This document shows, piece by piece, positions 1-6,100 of a stretch of DNA of 8,456 nt. The stretch covers positions 1 to 8,456 of the forward strand of contig DBMZ01000159.1 in the NCBI GenBank assembly GCA_002299005.1, read 5' to 3'. The DNA is from Alphaproteobacteria bacterium UBA685 (GTDB taxonomy: Bacteria; Pseudomonadota; Alphaproteobacteria; Puniceispirillales; Puniceispirillaceae). The position numbers and the translations under genes are program-made. The notes beneath the pieces were generated by a model. It searched no databases and was not told where the DNA came from. It saw nothing but the letters and a program-made list of their open reading frames with translations. How positions within the stretch are numbered: position 1 is the first letter of the stretch; the number at the start of each line of letters is the position of its first letter.

Positions 1-180
1 AATGGCGATATGGTTAGCGAAGCCGCGGCTGATGCGGGTGAGGATAGAGGCAATTATGATAATGATTCTGCCAAGACAAATACGGCCGCTTATACAGAGG
101 CTGATGATAATGAAACGCTGTCTTTGGTCGCCGCGCAAACAGGCGGTATCGATGATGATATTAATGGTGATGGCGCTGAT
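1..180 (+). other. Acidic Asn/Asp-rich segment with a calcium-loop-like motif (residues 1-60)
   Basis: This part of the giant protein is dense in Asp, Glu, Asn and Ala, with few hydrophobic residues and no clear strand pattern. It precedes the first clear A-x-I-G-x-N unit. It probably is a loop or insertion within an earlier repeat, because the window starts in mid-protein. Residues 53-58 read DINGDG, like the first half of an EF-hand or dockerin calcium loop (acidic or amide residues at positions 1, 3 and 5, then Gly). Position 12 is Ala64, with Glu65 just after it, so the loop is not canonical. Calcium binding is only a possibility. Confidence 0.5.
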
Positions 181-3100
181 TCAACCCTCGCAGAGATTGG
201 GGCAAATGCCCAGATAACGGCGAATGGCGCTTTGGCGGTTGAAGCAGAAGAGACGTTGAAATTATCGCAAATCTCTGGCGGTGCGGCGGTTGGTGCTGTG
301 GGTGTGGGCGGCTTTATTGCGGTCGCTGATTATGCGGGCTCTGTGCAAGCGCGTATTGGGGCAAATGCGGTGATTGATAATATCACTGATTTGACGGTCT
401 CAGCTGTGCTTGATTCAGGCGCCAATAAAACAATCAGCCTGCCAGATGGTTCCACGATTTCAGTGGCTGGTGTGAACTCAACCGTTATCGGTGCGTCTGT
501 GGGTCTAGTGGGTCTTACGGCGTCTATTGCGCAGGTGAATTTGACGGAGAATGCGACCGCGCAAATTGGGGATAATGTCACCATCAATGCGGGCGCAGAT
601 AATGGCAGCGTGTCAATCACAAGTACAAGAGATGTTGACGCTGAGGTCAATGTGGCGGCGGTTGCGGCTGGTATCGCGGCGGCAGGTGTGTCTTATGCGG
701 CGATTAATGCTGGCGGTAATTCACGCGCGCTTATTGGCAATGATGTGCGTTTTGGCTCTTCGACAAATCGCTTTGGGGCAACAACGATTAGAGCGCGTAA
801 TACCTCCACCCAAAAGGCCCGCGCGGTCTCGGCTGGTCTTGGCTATTATGGCGCGGTGGTTGGTGCGGTTGTGAAGCTGGATGACAGCGGTGATACCAAG
901 GCCGTGCTTGGCAATAATGTGGTGATTAACTCAAACGGCCTGTTGACCATCGCCTCTGATGATAGAGCCCGCAATGATAGTGAGGCAGTTGGTGTCGCGG
1001 TCTCTGGCGGTGTTGGCTTGTCGATTATCTCGTCAAAGGTCGATGTTGACCGTGATGCTTATACTGAAATAGGTGATAATGTCACCTTGCGTGGTAATGG
1101 TCTGGCGATTAGCTCATCTATTGGTGAGCTTGGCCAGAATATGGCTGAATCAGATGTCACAGGCGCAGGCGGCGGCCTGCTGGCAGGTGTCACAGGTTCT
1201 GAATCGATTATCACAAATGACGCTGATACAAAGATTACCATCGGCCAGAACAGCCAGCTTTATGCCTCACAAGCCAGTGGCGGCGAAGAGGTGAGCGCGG
1301 CTGATAGTTCGCTGAGCGCCACCAACTATGCGAATGCGAGCAATGATTCAAACGCGATTGCCATTGGTGCGGTGGCGATTGGGGCGCATGTGACGCGCAC
1401 AACACAAACAGGCGGCGCGCTTATTCAAACAGGCAATGGCGGCGCGGTTGATGTGCTTGGTAACATCTCCTATGAGGCGCTGTCTGATAGAGATACACGC
1501 TCGGTTTCAATCGCTGGTGCGGGTGGTCTTGGCGCGGTGACAGCGGGTGAAGGTGCTATCTCTCATAGCTCTGATGCACAGATTATCTTTGATAATGGCA
1601 CGGGCTCTGGCAATGGTATCGCGCTTGATGTCACAGATAATCTGACGCTGACAGCGCGCAACCAAGATAGCTATGATGGCTCGCTTGATGCAGGGGCGGT
1701 TGCGGTTGCAGGGGCAACGGGCGCTAAATTGCGCAATGATGGCACAGCCAATACAGCGATTGATTTCGGTAATTTTGCCACCATCACCGCGCATAATATG
1801 ACGGCCACATCTGAGAATAATTTGGCCAAGACAGGCCTTGATGAGAATTTCAGATTTGATGGCGGCGGCGGTATCTCTGTGACGGTGGGTGATTCGCGCA
1901 CAACACAGGCGCAAACAAACAGGCTTGATATTGGTGATAACAGCTCTGTCGATTTGACTGGCACAGGCACAAACCAAGGCACGTTGACGTTGAATGCGCT
2001 GACAGATGTGACCGCAAGTGATGAGATGGTCTTGAACACAGGCGCGCTTGTCGGTGTGCCTGTCTCTGATACCGCGATTACGGCCACGGCAAGCAATGAT
2101 GTGGTGGTCGGCACAGGGTCTAGCCTGACGACTATGCGCGGTGATATTGTGATTTCTGCCAAGCTTGTAAGTGATGTGGAAGCAGATGCCAAAACCTCTG
2201 TTTGGGGTCTGGCGGGTATTGGCGCGACAGGCAAATCATCTGCCTCTTTGACCTCGTCGAATAACATTGATTTTGCCGCAGATTCAACTCTCACAGGCAA
2301 TGGCGCGTTAAGTGTTACGACCAATGGTACGCTTGACCGTATGGATGTTGTGGCGAAGACGAATATCTATAATAACACGCTGATTGCGGGTATTTTTGAT
2401 GAAAAAGCAGATGCCCATCTCAGCCATGATACGCACATCCACATAAGAGAAGGCGCGCGCCTTCGCTCAGCGACTGACCTGACGATTAAGGCAAGTGATG
2501 GTGTCCGCAATGCCTCTGGCAAGGGTGAGAAGACGTGGCTGCAATATGTTGGTATCGCGGTTGTGCCGCTCAATGGTAAGTTCGGCAATACAACAGGCGC
2601 TTCATCCAAAGAAATCACGCTTGATGGCACGGTTGAAACAGGCGTCTTTGCGACACAATATCTGACCTTTGGCCGTGATTTTGGCACCTTTATTCAAGAC
2701 CCTGATAATGCCTCAGGCGTGGCGCGTCGCTCTATTGGTAAGTTTGGCTCACAATGGCTTTATACAGATAATAATACGATTGCCAGCCTGTCGCTTGATA
2801 ATCTGACAGATGATGCGGGCCTGTCGGCAAAATCGCATGACCATCTAGGGTTTGAGTTTGAGGCAGATCAAAGCTTCTCAAATGATATTGATGACCAGAT
2901 TGATAATCTAACAGCGGCCAAAGCGGCGACCTATGATTCTGCGCAAACGACCCGTCTTCAAACACGTATCGCGGCGCTTGATAATCAGACAACCTTTTAT
3001 AATGCCCAGAATGATGGTGCCTGTCAGACTGCCCAATGTGAAATCAATACGGTGCAAGATAACATCACCTCTTTGACGGTTCTGATTGATGATAATACAA

Positions 3101-6100
3101 CCACACCTGCTGACAGAACTGTCTATGAAGGTCAGCGGACACAATTGCAGGGCGTGTTGGCGACCATGCAGGCGGATAATTACACCTTTGAGCCGCCAGA
3201 AGATTATTCAATCGTGCTAGCAGATATTGCGAGTGAGAAGGCCGATTTGCAGGCGCAGATAGCGGCGCTTGGTGACCAAGGTGATCCCACTTTAGCGACA
3301 CAGATTGACGCAGAGATTGGCTTCCTTGAGGCGATGCGCGCGCAGATGAATACAGGGCAGGTTGATATCATTAAAGTGAATGATATCTATGCCGCGGCTG
3401 GTAATGTCATCCTAGAAGCTGATACGGTGCAAGGGGCGTCTACGGGCGCTATTACCTCGCGCAATGAGGTGTCTGTGACAATCCGCAATGATTCAAACTC
3501 GCCGCTAAAGATTGGTGAGATTGAAATTCCAAATGCGCCTGCGGGTCGTATTTTGTTCAACAGCCAGCTGGTTGAAAATAGCGCGGATATTAACCGCTAT
3601 AATAAGGATAAATCAGCGACACTTGATTTTGGCATGACTTCAAGCTCTGCTGGTCTTGTCTCATCTGTTGATATTAGCAGTCGTTATGATCCTGACGTGA
3701 CAAGCTATAACCCATCAGGTGTGGATATCAGAGCCCCTGAACTTATCCTGACAGGCGAGATTAATAATCGCGGCGGGTCTGTGACTGTCAATAACCTGCA
3801 TGGCTCTATCTTTAATGAGGCCTCGATTAACGCGTCTTCTATCTCATTGACCTCTGGCGGTGCGTTCTTTGTGAATGATAAGACGCCGGGGATTTACAAT
3901 ATTGGCGCGCATCCTGAATCAGATGGCGGCTTTGGGCAGACAGCCGCAAGCAGGCTAGATGGTGTTGGCAATTCAACAGATAATGATGTCGGCGGTTGTA
4001 CTGGTAACGCTGTGCATCTTGATGTGAATAATAATGTCAGCTGTAACGAGGCAACCGCGACACAGGCATCTGAGGATTCCTATTCAATCGCGGGTGATGA
4101 AGTCTATATTATGGCGAACACCATCAATGTGAATGGCCTTATCCAATCAGGTATCGCGAATAAGACGCTGACGATTAATGATAATCACACTGAATTCGAG
4201 ACGAATGATGGCACAAGCACTTATGGCATTGTGATTGATAATATCACCATGACAGGCTCAGGGGCGAACCGTGAGGGTGTGGATGGTGTCTTTGCGCGCT
4301 ATAATGCGGGCGATGATGTTATCGAAGTCTCTGGTCTTGAAGCCAAGGGCGGTGAGGTCACTTTGGTCGGTAAGGTTATCTCAACTGGCAAGGGCCAGAT
4401 TAATGTCCTAGATGGCTATGGCACCTTTACCATCAATAATAATTCAACCAAGAAAATCAGCCTTGCTGGCATCACAAATCGTGAAGTTGAAGGCAAGGTG
4501 ACCATTATTGATAATAGCTATGATGATGGCTCTGATGGGGCGATGCCGCGGATTACGCAATATACGCGCATTGGCGATGTGATTAAGGTTGTCGATAATA
4601 ACGGCTCATCTTTATCAAAGCCAACTGTGGATGTATCAGGTTTGAATAATGCCACTGGCCGTTCAAGCACTTATGATCCGCGCGATGGTATGCGCTATTA
4701 TTACATTCAAGGCGAAGATGTCACCTTGAACAGGCAATATCGCACCTATCGCAAAAAAGAGACGACAGGTATTATCACTTGGTCTGATACCGCTGATTTC
4801 CGTCCGCCATCAACTGATTTCACAGGCGTGACAATCCCTGTCACAGAATTGCCGTCGGCTGATTTTGCGACAAGAGAGCCTTCTGTCACAGAGGATTATC
4901 GTTTCCGTCTGCGCGATACGACCGAACAGACCTATTCGAACACTTATGAAGAGCCTGGCTCTATGAGCTGTTGGGATATTCTTATCTATAAGAAATGTAC
5001 ATGGTATGTGCTGACAGATACGACGCATGAAGGCAGCTTGTATTATATGCAAGATGTGCGCGCTGATCGCCAGATTGATATTCAATTTATCGGCGCTGAC
5101 CAAGGCTCTATCACCGTTAACTCTGCGGGTAGCATTGAGGTGGCTTCGGTTGATGCGGCGGGCTCTACGATGAGCCTGACATCTACGGCGGGTGATATCC
5201 TTAGCAGCGCGTCTACCAATAGCCTGTCAGTTGATAACATCACCTTTGATGCATCAGGGTCTGTTGGCACCTCGGCTAATCCGTTTGTGTTGGTACAGGA
5301 TAATAATTCATCCATTAACATCGATGCGGGCAATGGCGTCTATATGCAAACAGCCACTGGCAATCTGCAGATTGATAGGCTGGTAAACACAGATGGCAAT
5401 ATCGATTTGTCTGCGGGCCAAGATTTGATCCTGACAACCACAAGCAACGCGCTGGTGGGTGATAATATCTCGTTAAGGGCTGAGTTTGGTGAGATACGTG
5501 ATGTCAGCGGCAATGCCTTGCGCTTTGATTTGCTTGATAGCGCGGATAATGGGTCTGTGTCTGTCTATTCACGCGTCGGCGATATTGCGATGGTCGAGAC
5601 GCAAGGTGATATGCGCGTCGGCGTGATTGATATTGCGGGCAATTTGAATCTAACCGTTGATAATGGCAGCTTGCTTGATGGTAACGCAGAGCAGATTGAT
5701 GATACGCAAACACAATCAGCCTTGCTTGCCCTATGGACTGCGCTGGCGCTGACAGGCTCTGAGGCAGAGACCAAAAAGGCCGACCAGCAATCATCTTATG
5801 AAGATACGATGACACAGCTTTATGTCGATTATTGGAACCTGCGTAATGTCACAGATGATGATGGCACTTATGTGGCTGATGCGTATGATCCGAACTTTAG
5901 CTATGTGGCTGATGCGGATGAAGAGGCGATGCTTGATAATGATGCGGCGCGTATCACCGCCTATGAGAATGATCAGCAAGCACGCTATCAGCTAGGTCAT
6001 GAGAAGTTTGGCTCTGCAAGCTATAGTGATAATTTCACCTATGCCGCGACAAGCACGGAGATTGCGGAATTCTCAGCGGGCTATGAGTGGGACCAAGATT

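Noticed and set aside
2..217. Short + strand open frames in frames 2 and 3, such as this 71-codon one
   Set aside because: They overlap frame 1, which is open for the entire window with coherent protein patterning. Their Met/Arg/Leu-rich translations are typical out-of-frame shadows.
277..339. Ala/Gly/Val hydrophobic stretches as transmembrane helices
   Set aside because: They recur about every 58 residues inside a repeat and are rich in Gly with strand-favouring Val. In this context they fit the buried part of a beta-structured unit better than a dozen or more membrane spans.
1671..2324. A 217-codon open frame on the - strand
   Set aside because: It lies wholly inside the giant + strand gene. 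Its translation is Ser/Val/Ala/Pro-rich with no recognisable domain, as expected from the complement of this biased codon use. The shorter - strand frames have the same explanation.
3001..3050. CxxxxC pair (1008/1013) as a metal-binding or redox motif
   Set aside because: Spacing and surroundings do not match zinc-finger or thioredoxin motifs, and all other Cys are also in local pairs, so a structural disulphide is simpler.
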